Source of the DNA: Anarhynchus alexandrinus | Lineage: Eukaryota > Chordata > Aves > Charadriiformes > Charadriidae | Assembly: GCA_008711295.1 (NCBI GenBank) | Contig: VUYV01000003.1 | Location: 2,987,586-3,051,585, forward strand | Direction: 5' to 3' | Length of the DNA stretch: 64,000 nt | Part shown: positions 1 to 10,513 of the stretch, piece after piece | Layout: each line of letters opens with the position of its first letter | Position numbering within the stretch: position 1 is the first letter of the stretch | Program-made: the position numbers and the translations under genes | The notes under the pieces: model-generated | The model's database searches: none | What the model was told of the DNA's origin: nothing | Seen by the model: only the letters and a program-made list of their open reading frames with translations

Positions 1-448
1 GTGTTGTTAGAAAAGCCATATAGGAACAATTTCTCGGAGCATAATGATATGTTGTCTTTGTGTTCAGTATTCACACTTGTATTGGACTATTCTTACTGCC
101 ATATCATATTCAGACAAATGTATAATTTAATATTCATTAACAACTTTTCATCCATCTGCCTTTTATTTTCTATATATTTAGAAAGTGGATTAACATGAAT
201 GTTTTTTTTAGGCAGGGATAACTAGATATAGTCTATAATGTCCAAATTAGAACTAGGTAAACTGCTTACCTCAATTTATCCTTTGCTAAACCCCATTCTT
301 AAAAGAGTACTAGTGTATATTTTCATAGGTGTATTTGATTACATTATATTTCCCAAAGAGTATTTGGTTCCCTTACTCTGAGCTGAATATCATTTTGCCT
401 TCCTTTTCTACTATCTTTGAATTCCATAGTATTACATTTTTGTTGCTT
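1..448. other. AT-rich non-coding stretch
   Basis: No gene or repeat can be recognised here. The sequence is AT-rich with short T runs. The open frame in the first 198 bases encodes an unrecognisable, Cys/Phe-rich peptide of the kind expected by chance. Confidence 0.6.
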
Positions 449-518
449 GGGGGTTGGACTAGATGATCTCCAGAGGTCCCTTCCAACCCTGACCATTCTG
501 TGATTCTGTGATTCTGTG
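449..518 (+). mobile_element. CR1 LINE 3' end (short truncated copy)
   Basis: This is the last ~70 bases of a CR1 retrotransposon in plus orientation. It has the conserved 3' UTR block (GGGGTTGGACTAGATGATCT, then CAGAGGTCCCTTCCAACCC) followed by three copies of the ATTCTGTG tail repeat. CR1 elements are typically 5'-truncated because reverse transcription starts at this tail, so a copy this short is normal. The tail and the GACTAGATGATCTCCAGAGG wording differ from the copies at 0.73-1.95 and 24.2-24.9 kb (GAACTCGATGATCTTCAAGG), so it belongs to a different CR1 subfamily. No coding sequence remains. Confidence 0.92.
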
Positions 519-729
519 TTCCAAATGTTTTCTGCAGTTCCTCTGTCTAGCAAGTTTTATTTTGAAACACTATGTGAAATATTTTATTCAAGTCTAAATC
601 ACTACAGTTTCCACTTTTCTTCTTCTAGGGGGCCTGTTTCCCATTTTTAGAATCTAATCTTATTCAAGCCTTTTCATCATCCCATATACCTTTCGCATTT
701 TAACAATGTCAGTTATTTCCATAAAGAAG

Positions 730-1950
730 GCGGCCAGTATCATGGCCTCACCCAGTTCCTGCAATGTATTTATGATAACTTCCTTCTCCAAAATATAGAG
801 CCAACAACGAGGAGAGATGTTATACTGGACATTTTTCTCACCAACAAGGAAAGGCTGGTGGGGAATATGAAGCTCAAGGGCAGCGTTGGGTGCAGTGACC
901 ATGAAATCGTGGAGTTTCACATCCTTAAGGCAGTGAGGCAGGCATGCTGCAAGTTCACTACCCTGGACTTCAGGAGAGCAGATTTTGGCCTCTTCAGGGA
1001 TGTCCTTGGCAGAGTACTGTGGGATAAAGCTTTTAGGGGTAGAATGGCCCAAGAAAGCTGGCTAATATTCAAGGGTCATCTCCTCCAAGATCAGGAGCGG
1101 TGCATCCCAAAAAAGAGGAAGTCAGGTAAAAGCGCTAGGAGGCCTGCATGGATGAACAAGGAGCTCCTGGAGAAACTCCAGCACGATAAAGTAGACTAAA
1201 GAGGGTGGAAGCAAGGACAGGTAGCCTGGGAGGAAGACAGAGAAACAGCCCGAGTAACCAGGGATCAGGTTAGGAAAGCTAAAGCCCAGATAGAATTAAA
1301 TCTGGCCGGGGATGTCAAGGGCAGCAGGAAAAGCTTCTACAGGTATGTCAGTGATAAAAGGAAGACTAGGGAAAATGTGGGCCCTCTCTGGAAGGGAACA
1401 GAAGACCTGGTTAGCTGGGATATGGAGAAGGCTGAGGTGTTCAATGACTTTTTTGCCTTGGTCTTCACTGACAAGTGCTCTAGCCACACTGCCCAGGTCA
1501 CCTAAGGCAAATGCAGGGACTGGGAGAATGAGGAACCACCTACTGTAAGAGAAGATCAGGTTCAAGACCATCTGAGGAACCTGAAGGTGCACAAATCCTT
1601 AGACCTGATGAGTTGCATCCATGGGTCCTGAGGGAACTGGTGAATGCAGTTGCCAAGCCAATATTCATCACATGCAGTGACAGGACGAGGGGAAATGGCT
1701 TCAAACTGGAAGAGGGTAGATTTAGATTAGATATTAGGAAGAAATTCTTCACTTTGAGGGTGGTAAGGCACTGCAACAGGTTGCCCAGAGAAGTTGTGGA
1801 AGCTCCATCCCTGGCGATGTTTAAGACCGAGCTGGATGAGGCTTTGAGCAACCCGGTCTAGTGGGAGGTGTCCCTGTCTATGGCAGGGGGGTTGGAACTC
1901 GATGATCTTCAAGGTCCCTTCCAACCTAAGCCATTCTATGATTCTATGAT
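730..1950 (+). mobile_element. CR1 LINE, ORF2 fragment with large internal deletion
   Basis: This is a degenerate non-LTR retrotransposon copy. Its ORF2 normally encodes an endonuclease plus reverse transcriptase used for target-primed integration. From about 860 the plus strand translates to the CR1 segment between endonuclease and RT (GCSDHEIVEFHILK, TTLDFRRADFGLFRD, QESWLIFKGHLLQ, then a basic region RKSGKSARRPAWMNKELL). The frame continues past stops at 1197 and 1503 ([38 protein letters not shown]). A 1-nt frameshift lies near 1600, before [15 protein letters not shown]. At about 1662-1680 the sequence jumps to the ORF2 C terminus ([31 protein letters not shown]), so the catalytic RT core is missing. 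ORF2 ends at a TAG at 1859. The 3' UTR and two ATTCTATGA tail units follow. The copy is dead. Its 5' edge near 730 is approximate because it fades into unique DNA. Confidence 0.95.
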
Positions 1951-2887
1951 TGAAAAGGGTAAATTTGTAACAAAAGAGGCATAATGCAGTAGAGAGGACA
2001 ATAAAGATCTGAAAATCATGATAAGTTTCTGAGCCTTTAACTAGATAGGCACCACACGAGGTTTGTTTACTGACCAGACTGGGAAATTACGAAAAAATAG
2101 TAAGGGTGTTCTTCAGCTGCACAATGATCTCTTGTACAGAATTGCAGATATCTGGAGATAGGAAGACAAGCTAAGTCTCATTCTAGTTTGTTGCTTTGCC
2201 AGTTCATGATTGTTTGCTTTAATGTATTTTCTAGCAGTTTGGCCAGTATAAATTTTGAATGTATTTCTGTCACTTTCAAGCATAGAATGTTCCAAAGTTT
2301 TTGAATACGGTATTTCAATTTTTAATGTCAGTCATGACCAAATAGTATATAAATTAAATATTTACTATCACAGTACTGTATTAAATGTCATTTAGTGAAA
2401 TTCTGAATTTAGGGCTCATTGGGGTAATCAAATTGCAGGTATATCCATGTGAGTGAGAAATCTAATAAAGAAGCAAAAGAGAATATTTCCAAATCAGATT
2501 TAAACAAAAAAGCAAAGGGCTACTAGGCATTTTAAGTTTGAGGCTGGGTGGTGAAAGTATAATTGGCCATGAAGGGGACCCCATGATCTCTAGCACACTT
2601 TCCTTGAAGCTGGGCATTATTAATTGCAGCACAAAGCTCCTTACTACCTTTAAATAATGAAAGTAGTAATTTCTAATATGTTCCTTAGAACTAAAAGCTC
2701 CCTTGTCAGTATAACCATGGGTAAGTGCATCAGTACCAATGATATCTGTTTTTTGGGAAAGTAGTTTCCATCCATTGAATTGAATGAAAGTAGCTACCAG
2801 TCATCAATAAAACTCAATTTCACCAGACACTATAATAAAAACACTCTGTTTAGTTAAAACTTATGGATTAGACTGCTTATTGAGTTA

Positions 2888-2910
2888 CCTCCCTCCCTCT
2901 CTCCCTCTCT
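2888..2910 (+). repeat. Pyrimidine microsatellite (CCCT)n/(CT)n
   Basis: A 23-base uninterrupted C/T run made of CCCT and CTCT units. It is a simple repeat with no sign of function. Confidence 0.85.
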
Positions 2911-2994
2911 GACAGATTCTGATTACAGATTAACAAATGGTACTAAATTGAATACCTATTTTAGCTAACATGGGAGAACTTACCTCTAAAATTT

Positions 2995-3023
2995 AAAAAA
3001 AAACCAAAACAAACCAAAAAACA
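2995..3023 (+). repeat. A/C-only low-complexity tract
   Basis: The run contains only A and C (A9, then CCAAAACAAACC and A6 blocks). The same style of tract recurs at 7.90, 36.89 and 46.33 kb, always A/C on the plus strand. Confidence 0.8.
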
Positions 3024-6000
3024 GAATAAAGGACTGCGCTGTATCCTACACTTTAAGTATATTGTAACCCTTGCCAGGAGCTCAGTTCGGGACATTCCTG
3101 GTCACAACACTGTCAACAGAAGCAGTGCCACACAAACATGAGTCAATTGTTTCAATCATAGGTCAGTCAAACACAGGAAGGTAACTTTATTCCTGTTGTG
3201 TGTAGTCTTTCACTGCAATGCCTTTGTGGTCCTTTGTCCTTCAAGGTGGTTATCTCAAAAGACAGTGAAATTAATCTGTTACAATGGATTTCTACCTTCC
3301 TAGCAACATACATATAATCAAACCATATGTTTCACTGGTATTAGGATTTAAGTTTGCCCGTTGGTTTGCTCAATACCGCTTTCCTTGGGAGAATTTCAGA
3401 ATATTTTTATTATGGATATGTTATATATAGTTAAGATCTATATCTGAGATGCAGATTTTGTTTCAAAAGACAATTCACCTTGATGATAGATTTGTTTCTT
3501 TGGTATCAATTCAATGCAGTTTTCAGACAGACACTAAAGTCTTCATAAACTCAAGTGAAACTCATCGTTGAAGTAATTGTCCTGGACAGTCTGAAAACTT
3601 TTCTTCAGCACTTCAGAGCTGTTATTCAAATAGACACACCACAGACTCCACACACATTCCTACACATCCCACATAAGCACCCAACAACAGAGTCAGACCT
3701 GTTTTTACTCCAATTCATATTACATAGCCAGCCACACCAAATGGTGGGGAAGAACCAGGGCATAGACCACAGGAAAATTTGCCCTCTAACAGGTGTTTTT
3801 GATTGCTGACTTGGTACATCTCTGGATTATGGCAGGTCTCTGAGGTATTTATGGGCATAAATGTGATTCATGCTTATGGGGGCATGTTGATGCCCCGTGG
3901 CAAACATCAGACCTTTTTTTTTTTTTTCAAAATTCATCATCAAACCCAAAAAGTAGCTTATTTTTTTGTCTTTAATAACAGTCATTTTTTTGAGAATGAA
4001 GTGTAAGAAGCTGTCAGAAGATAATATATTCTGTTCTATTTAAGCTCTTTCTGCCCTCAGCAGTTTCCTGTGGTGACGGTAGGTCAAGTTTCCTGAGAGC
4101 TATTTTCTGTCTGATTCAAGCGGAGAGTTCCCATTCACTCTGAGTATCATTAGGTAAAGCGAGTGTAGCATGAATCAAAGACAATGTATATGTCAGGCAC
4201 AGGAAAATCCACGGTCCAATTCACAGACGAGAATAGTGATTGTCGGTGCATCTGCAAAGAAACCGAAGTGTGGCCATCTTTTACCTGCCTGCTAGACAGG
4301 CATGAATGAGGTAGAAATTCAACTCCTTTATTTGGGTCCTCCTCCCAGAGGAATGAATCTAATTTTTTCTTTATTTCAGGATACTTAATTGAGACTGGCT
4401 TAATTTTTTTCAGCCAAAAATATTATGAAATTCTGTACACCTTAAGTGTCATAGGAATCCAAATGAAAGAAAGGATTCGTGGTCACCTTGAATAGATCGC
4501 AGCTGTCCTATGAGTTCCCCTTTCATTCCTTGGAAGGAAAAAAATTCTTCAAATTTTTAGTTTATTATATTAAGCTTTACTTTGTTTAGCTTTGGAAATT
4601 CAGAACAAGTTGAGCAACCCGCAGCCTTTGGACTGCAAGCAGACCTCTTTTTACTTATGTTATCTTCTCTCTGTTCCACATAAATAGCTTGCCCTTGATC
4701 AACCCAGTTAATAAAAGTGGTGATAAAGAAACGTCTTGATAATTTAGGTTTGTTTTTTTTTTAAGGCTAGGAATAGGAAATTGAAGTGTCTGTCAGACAC
4801 AAAATGAAGTGAAACAAGGAAATAAGTGTTTACATATTAAAAAAATGTTGGAGGAAAACAAATCAAGCTTCCAAATAAATAAGGTTTTTAATGTATGTTG
4901 TATAGTGTAACCTTTCCTTCTCATTCTGTAATGATTATTTGGGGATATTCATTATGACCAACGTGTTCACATTGCAGAAGTGAAGATGTAGTTCAGCTTT
5001 GAAATATGAATGAAGTTATGCTTTCAGCTCTGAAATTTTCAGTTATTCTGATTCATCTGTATTAAAGTCTGTTTTTTTGTTTATTAGGTCTGTTGCAGAA
5101 TGTGCTAGTTCCTCAGTTTGCACGGCATTCTCAGTAATAAGAGTTTTTAGCAGAGAAATGGCAGTTCTGGTTTCCTTAAAACTCTACAACATTTATTCAC
5201 TGAATAAGCACTGTAAATTCAAAGTGTCTGTTGTCATTGTTGATCATGTTTCTGCTAATACTGAAGCAAACTGTTAGAGTATTTCTGATGGTTGTAATAC
5301 ATCAGGACCTAAGGAGAGGCGCACATCTCTCAGTGTGATAATGCACAGCAAGTTACTGTCTTGCTGCAACTGGGGTGTGATTTGTCAAGCTACGGTGCAA
5401 TGGACAGAGTGACTGTGAGCTGTACACGCTGTTTCTCAGTTACTCTGTAGAAAGGTCAGCTAAAACCCAATAGGTGATGCTTGGAGATAACCAGGGCAGT
5501 CTTGCCGTCCACAGGTCTGTAGTCTGACAAGAACTACATGCACTTCTGAAATCATGTAATTTGTTTTACTCATCTTTGTCTGTGCAGTGAAGTAGGAGTC
5601 CAAGGCTGACTCTCTGGGAGTAAGTCAAGTATTACTTGTAATGTACTTTCCCAGTGTGTGGCCCCCTTAGACGAATGTGTTTTACAGAAAGTAACCATTT
5701 AAAAAGACTGTGGTTCTGTACAGTAGGTGGTTAAGAATAGTCCCTAGTACTCATAAATGAATAATTAAGAAAGAAACTTGTTAAATGACTATGTCTAAGG
5801 CCTTAAAGAGGAAAAGCAACAGAATACTGGCCTGATAAATGAATATACTCTCCATGCATTACACATGAATATATTTCATAAAAACCCTAGGGCCTTCACA
5901 AATTAATACCTGTTTAAAGAGTAGATCTGTTAAAGAAAAACCATTTCACTGATAAGTATGTATTAGCTTGACAGGTTTTTATATTTTATTTATAAGTTAG

Positions 6001-7902
6001 AAACCTTATTATAAATGAAGCTGATATTGACTTTGGACAGAATAGAAAGGAAATTTGTAAGACTTTGAGGCAAAAAAGAGACAAATCTGCAGAAGAGACT
6101 AAGTGCTTTTGAATTTTATCGTCTTTAGCCAAGCTATGGGTGTTTGGCACATATGAAAACAAAGGCTGGTCACTTAAGTTTTTCCTTAAGTTGCACAATC
6201 CTAATTTTGGGATAATTAGTGCCCACACGGTACTCCTATTCTTTTATTAATTTATTTACACAGAGAAATACATTAAGCTCAGAGCTTCCTTAGGCCCACT
6301 AATGGATAAATAAATACATGTTGTGAAACACTCTTTGTCCCAAAAGATGGCAGTGCAAGTAGAATAAGCAGAAAAACAGATGCTCTGAGTTGAAGTTCGT
6401 GAGTCTGTGCAGTACAGCAAAGATTTCTGGTCTCCTAAGTTCCAGTCCAGTAGCCTATATATTGGTATATGTGGTGCTTTCAAAGGCCGTAAAAGCTTGC
6501 TACTTGCACAGTGCTGATCTCCAGTCAAGGAAAACATTTAGATGTAATCTTAGAAGTAAGCAGCTAAATAATCCCATTTAACTATCCATGTGCTTAAACG
6601 TGTGGACATGTGTATGTGAACAGCTTTTTTGGATAAGGACCAAAAGGCTTTGCACTTGCCACAATGTAAAGCAATGCAATACTGCAGACTGCACCCCATG
6701 GAGAAGCCTGTGAATTCTGATCAACTCACTCTTCTCCTTGGTTAGATATTTCTCTCTGACTAGATAAAATTTGTTTCTGATGTTTCTATTCTTTTCTTAA
6801 TTAAGATAATGTTCTTTTTAAGTGGTTTTTAATACTGATGTTCTCTGCTGCCTATTCTTTCTTGTTCCTTCAAATGATACTTGCATGGTAGATGCAGAGT
6901 GAAAACAATCAACATTCTTTCTGGATAAATGTAAACAACTCCTACACTACCCTGCTAATATTAATTTCATTGCTATGTTGCCTGAAGACACACATAACTG
7001 GCTCATAAAACCAATGCTGCCAGAAAATACTTGCTATTTCTCTCCTGAAAAAAACTTTGGTGATTTTCCTACACGGCTCATCTATTTTTCTCTCCCTAGA
7101 CTGTTCTTTTTTGAAAAAAAATCTAAAGCTAATAACTTTCCCTCGTTCCTTGCCTCCCATCTTTCCAGCTTTTATTCATTAGACTCCATAATATTGACCT
7201 TCTCTATCTCCACTAAGTTATTAACATATTTGTCATCTAAAACCTATTCCCAATTATTCAGTTTATCTGGTGAACATAACCTTTTTTCTTGTTCCTGGAC
7301 TGTGAAGAAAACAGAATCAAGAAGTGAATGGCAAAAATCCCACTGGAGGAAAAAAGGTGAAGTTACATTTGGGATGTTCAAAATGAAACTGAATTTTTGA
7401 ATACTTGTTTGTTATTCAGAATTGATTGGGCCTATTTTATGTAAAAATGTTATTTACTATACATAGGACCAATATAGTCAGATGATCCAACAATAGTCAT
7501 TTCTGATCCCTCTAAGGAAGAAGGTGAACATGATTTATAAAGATTAACTTTTTTTTCTTGTTTATACCATGTCTTAGTCTTTTGAGTTTGGAAGGATTTT
7601 ACATTTTCACGTATAAAGGTCATAAATATTCTTACAAAAAAAGAAAAAGTATGCAAAAAGTGTATCAAATGTACCTGATATGCAGAACACAGATCAAAAA
7701 AAGCTGAAACGTGGGCACAAAGATATAGCAACTGAAATCACCGTGCATCCTATGGCTTAAATTGATAGAGTTTAAGTGGGGAGTTGTAGTAGCAACATCT
7801 GCTTATAGTGAAGAGTAAGAATGGTCCAGAAAATCCTACCTGCAAATTCCTGGAGGGACATAACTTTCATAAAGGTGGGAAATCTCAGCTGGCACAAACA
7901 TG

Positions 7903-7934
7903 AAAAAAAAAACAACCCCCCAAAAAACAAAACA
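7903..7934 (+). repeat. A/C-only low-complexity tract
   Basis: A10, then CAACCCCCC, then A6 and CAAAAC, with no G or T over 32 bases. Confidence 0.8.
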
Positions 7935-8149
7935 GGGCCTCAATTATAAGAGTACTTAATAAGAAACAGTGATGTTTTGAGTTTAAGGATAATAAACCTT
8001 TGTAAAAATGAAGAGAGAAAACTCTCCCAAGTGTACCCTCAATACAGGGTCACCTTGTTGACGGTGACAGGCTAGCACGGTTCGATAGTAAAGTGAAGTT
8101 AAGGGAAATGAGAAGTGTGTTCATTCAGTGGAAATACATTTGAAGATTT

Positions 8150-8540
8150 AATGCAGTGCCAAGTCATCGTGGTCTGAATCTGCAGAGATCAGTGACCTAG
8201 TGAGAGACTCATATCAGGGGCTGTTATATGGCTGCAAGTTTATGAGCACGTAGTCATCTGTAGATGGTAGAAGCCCCACAGTAAGCAACACTTTACTGCA
8301 AGGCTGGCAACAATTTTTTTTTTTTGCATTTTGGACTGTGCCAGCCCTGGAAAATGAATGGGCACAGAGCAGAAGGGCTCATTCTAAAGTGCTTTGGCTA
8401 TTTAACCACTGTCAGCGCTGAGAAGAAAACTGAGGAAAGGCAAAGACACTTTTGACATCTGTCTGTCAAACTTCAGTAAACATGCCTTCTAGTTATCTCT
8501 TCTCAATTTCAATCCCTTGACATTCGTATTGTGCAAATGG
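8150..8540. other. Possible conserved non-coding element
   Basis: Unique, compositionally balanced sequence with clustered factor-like words: CTATTTAACCACTGTCAGCG near 8,400 and two TGTC-type cores (GACATCTGTCTGTCAAAC near 8,455). There is no open frame. The call rests on texture only and could easily be neutral DNA. Confidence 0.15.
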
Positions 8541-9782
8541 GGAAACCTGTCTTGTCAAAGGAAACTGGGAAACATACTTATCTGTTCTTGGGCTTCATGT
8601 AGGATCTTCAGCATGTCTGTACAAGAGTTGTGTCTATTGTTGGCCCCATAAGATCTCTCCATGAATTCATCTCTACTATTGCCCCTGTTTTAGTTGGGGC
8701 ACTAGGAGATACCAACTTGTAAGCCACAGGACTTCCAGCTCTGGGAGCAAGAACAATCATAACCTTTTGGATTGGACTTTCTTGCCTTTTAGAGCTGTGT
8801 CTGTCTCTGTTCCCAAGGTTACTTTCATGGCTACAATTTAAGATCTCATAACCTTTATTTCTTTCCTTTCAGAGACTCCTGGTATGTGTCTCTGCAGTTT
8901 CTACTATCCCTGGTACACCTCTCGATTTCTCCACAGTGGAAGCAAACTCCTGGCATCAGGTAGATAACTGAGAAGTTCACTTCTCACCTTTTTGATGGTG
9001 TTATAGTTGTAGAAAGTAATAAGCATATTCTTGTTTTTGTAAAGCTGATTTTGGAATCAGAAGATGTTAAGGAAGAAAGACAGTTGGATTTTTTGATGGA
9101 CACCATCCATTTGTTTTTTAATTTCACAGTTTTCAAGTTGGGTTATTTATGTGTGCCTTACATATGAAGAATGACAACCTGAAGACCTGTGTCACAGAAG
9201 ATTACAGGCACAACAGAAAGACAATACCTTTGCATCAGCTGTAGAGTACACATCAGATTTTAATTGAAACTTCTTGTCTTTTCCCTTTGTGTTTTTATTT
9301 TCTGACAGGATTCAGTGCTGATGTTCCACCTTCATTTCAGTTTTTCTGGAGAAATTTACATCTGATTGCAATTGTAGATAATTCAGAATCTTTTTTAAGT
9401 GTAATGTTATTTGAACAGATTAGTTTTTCTGTGTGCTTTTCATGGTATAATTTGGTATCACAAGAAACACTGTTAGTTCTTTTGGTATGAAGTTTTGACA
9501 TCTAAGCTTGAAAGCTCATGAAAGGTGAGAGACATTTGTACAATAAAGGTCATATGTAGAGGCAGAGAAGTAAAAGTTTTCCATTTAGAATGTTGAGTTT
9601 TTTGATTTATACTGCTGACCTGAGTGAAGGCTCTTTGGGGGAATCATTTAATCCACACAATTCAGTCTGTTGTGGAAGCTGGGCTGTTGTGGGGAGAGCT
9701 ACTTCTGACAACCAGAAAATACGAGCAAAGTGGAATGGTAGCTAGTAAAGACCTATGCCAGCCTGCTTGGAGTGTAGGAGTG

Positions 9783-10513
9783 TGTCCTGGTTTGGGCTGG
9801 ACTGGCCACTGAGGCAAAATGACAGATGCTCTTCCTCACACCTCTTTACAGGGAGACAGGGAGAGAAAGAGACTTATGAGTTCAGAAGGAACTAAACTAC
9901 TTTAACAAGATATTAATAATAAAATAATAAAAAGGAAATAATGAAATATGTACAAAACCATATCAATCTCCCAGGATGACAACCACATCACTGGCTGGCA
10001 CTGGGAAAGACCCAGACTGGACTCAGTGACAGATGGGAACTGGATTCCAGATCTGAATTCAGGATCAGGATCAAAGGCAGACAAACAGACAGAGTCCTGT
10101 TTGGCCATTGAAGAAAGGGGGCTGACCCTTTGATCCCTCAGCTTTTATATTGAGCATGAGGCAGGTGGGATGAAATACCCTGTTGGTCAGTTTTGGGTCA
10201 CCTGTCCTGTCCGCTCCTCCCTGCAGGTGGGACCCCACTACGGTTTTCCACTTCTGACCCTCCAACAAGGCAAGTAACCAAGTTATCTGGCCTTGGGTGT
10301 TACAGCAATAAGTATAAGCAGGAGCCTCTCTGCATACCATGCCTGGGCATCAGCTATAAACATAGGTCTCATCACTCTGAGAGTGAACAATTTCTGCACA
10401 ATATGCTGTTAATTTCAGAAAGTTTCAGAGAGTTCAGTTAGTTAGAAGAGGCTTAGTTGCAAAGTGAAATTACCAAATAAAAAATTGGTTCTGTTTTACC
10501 TCAAACCAGGACA
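9783..10513 (-). mobile_element. Solo LTR of an avian endogenous retrovirus
   Basis: This is a 731-base element bounded by a perfect 12-base terminal inverted repeat: TGTCCTGGTTTG at the left edge and CAAACCAGGACA at the right, giving the TG...CA ends of retroviral LTRs. Flanks GAGTG (9778-9782) and GTGTG (10514-10518) match at 4 of 5 bases, which fits a decayed 5-bp target duplication. Read on the minus strand it has LTR architecture: a U3 start (TGTCCTGGTTTGAGGTAAAA), a TATA box TATAAAAG at 10149-10142, and a T/A-rich zone near 9,905-9,940 in the R/U5 part. I see no canonical AATAAA there. No gag, pol or env sequence flanks it, so it is a recombined solo LTR. I recall similar LTRs from bird genomes, but the family name was not checked. 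Confidence 0.82.
10142..10149 (-). promoter_or_regulatory. TATA box of the solo LTR
   Basis: On the minus strand the bases read TATAAAAG, about 365 bases inside the U3 end of the LTR. That is a usual U3 promoter position. Whether it still drives transcription cannot be seen from sequence. Confidence 0.5.

Larger units (their letters stand above)
1951..5999. other. Unique AT-rich DNA, no gene recognised
   Basis: I see no exon with credible coding content and no recognisable transposon. The stretch holds a CCCT/CTCT pyrimidine run, an A/C tract near 3,000 and a T14 run at 3914-3927. Open frames are short and compositionally random. A moderately GC-balanced stretch at about 5,280-5,560 is unassigned. 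Confidence 0.55.
6000..9782. other. Unique AT-rich DNA, no gene recognised
   Basis: No recognisable gene. The longest plus-strand frame here (6975-7400) is a Phe/Ser/Leu-rich translation of T-rich DNA and is not credible. The part from about 8,150 to 8,540 is less repetitive and better balanced in composition, and is listed separately as a possible conserved element. Confidence 0.55.

Noticed and set aside
660..1052. 130-codon minus-strand frame
   Set aside because: Antisense shadow of the CR1 copy at 0.73-1.95 kb.
6975..7400. 141-codon frame
   Set aside because: Phe/Ser/Leu-rich product of a T-rich stretch.
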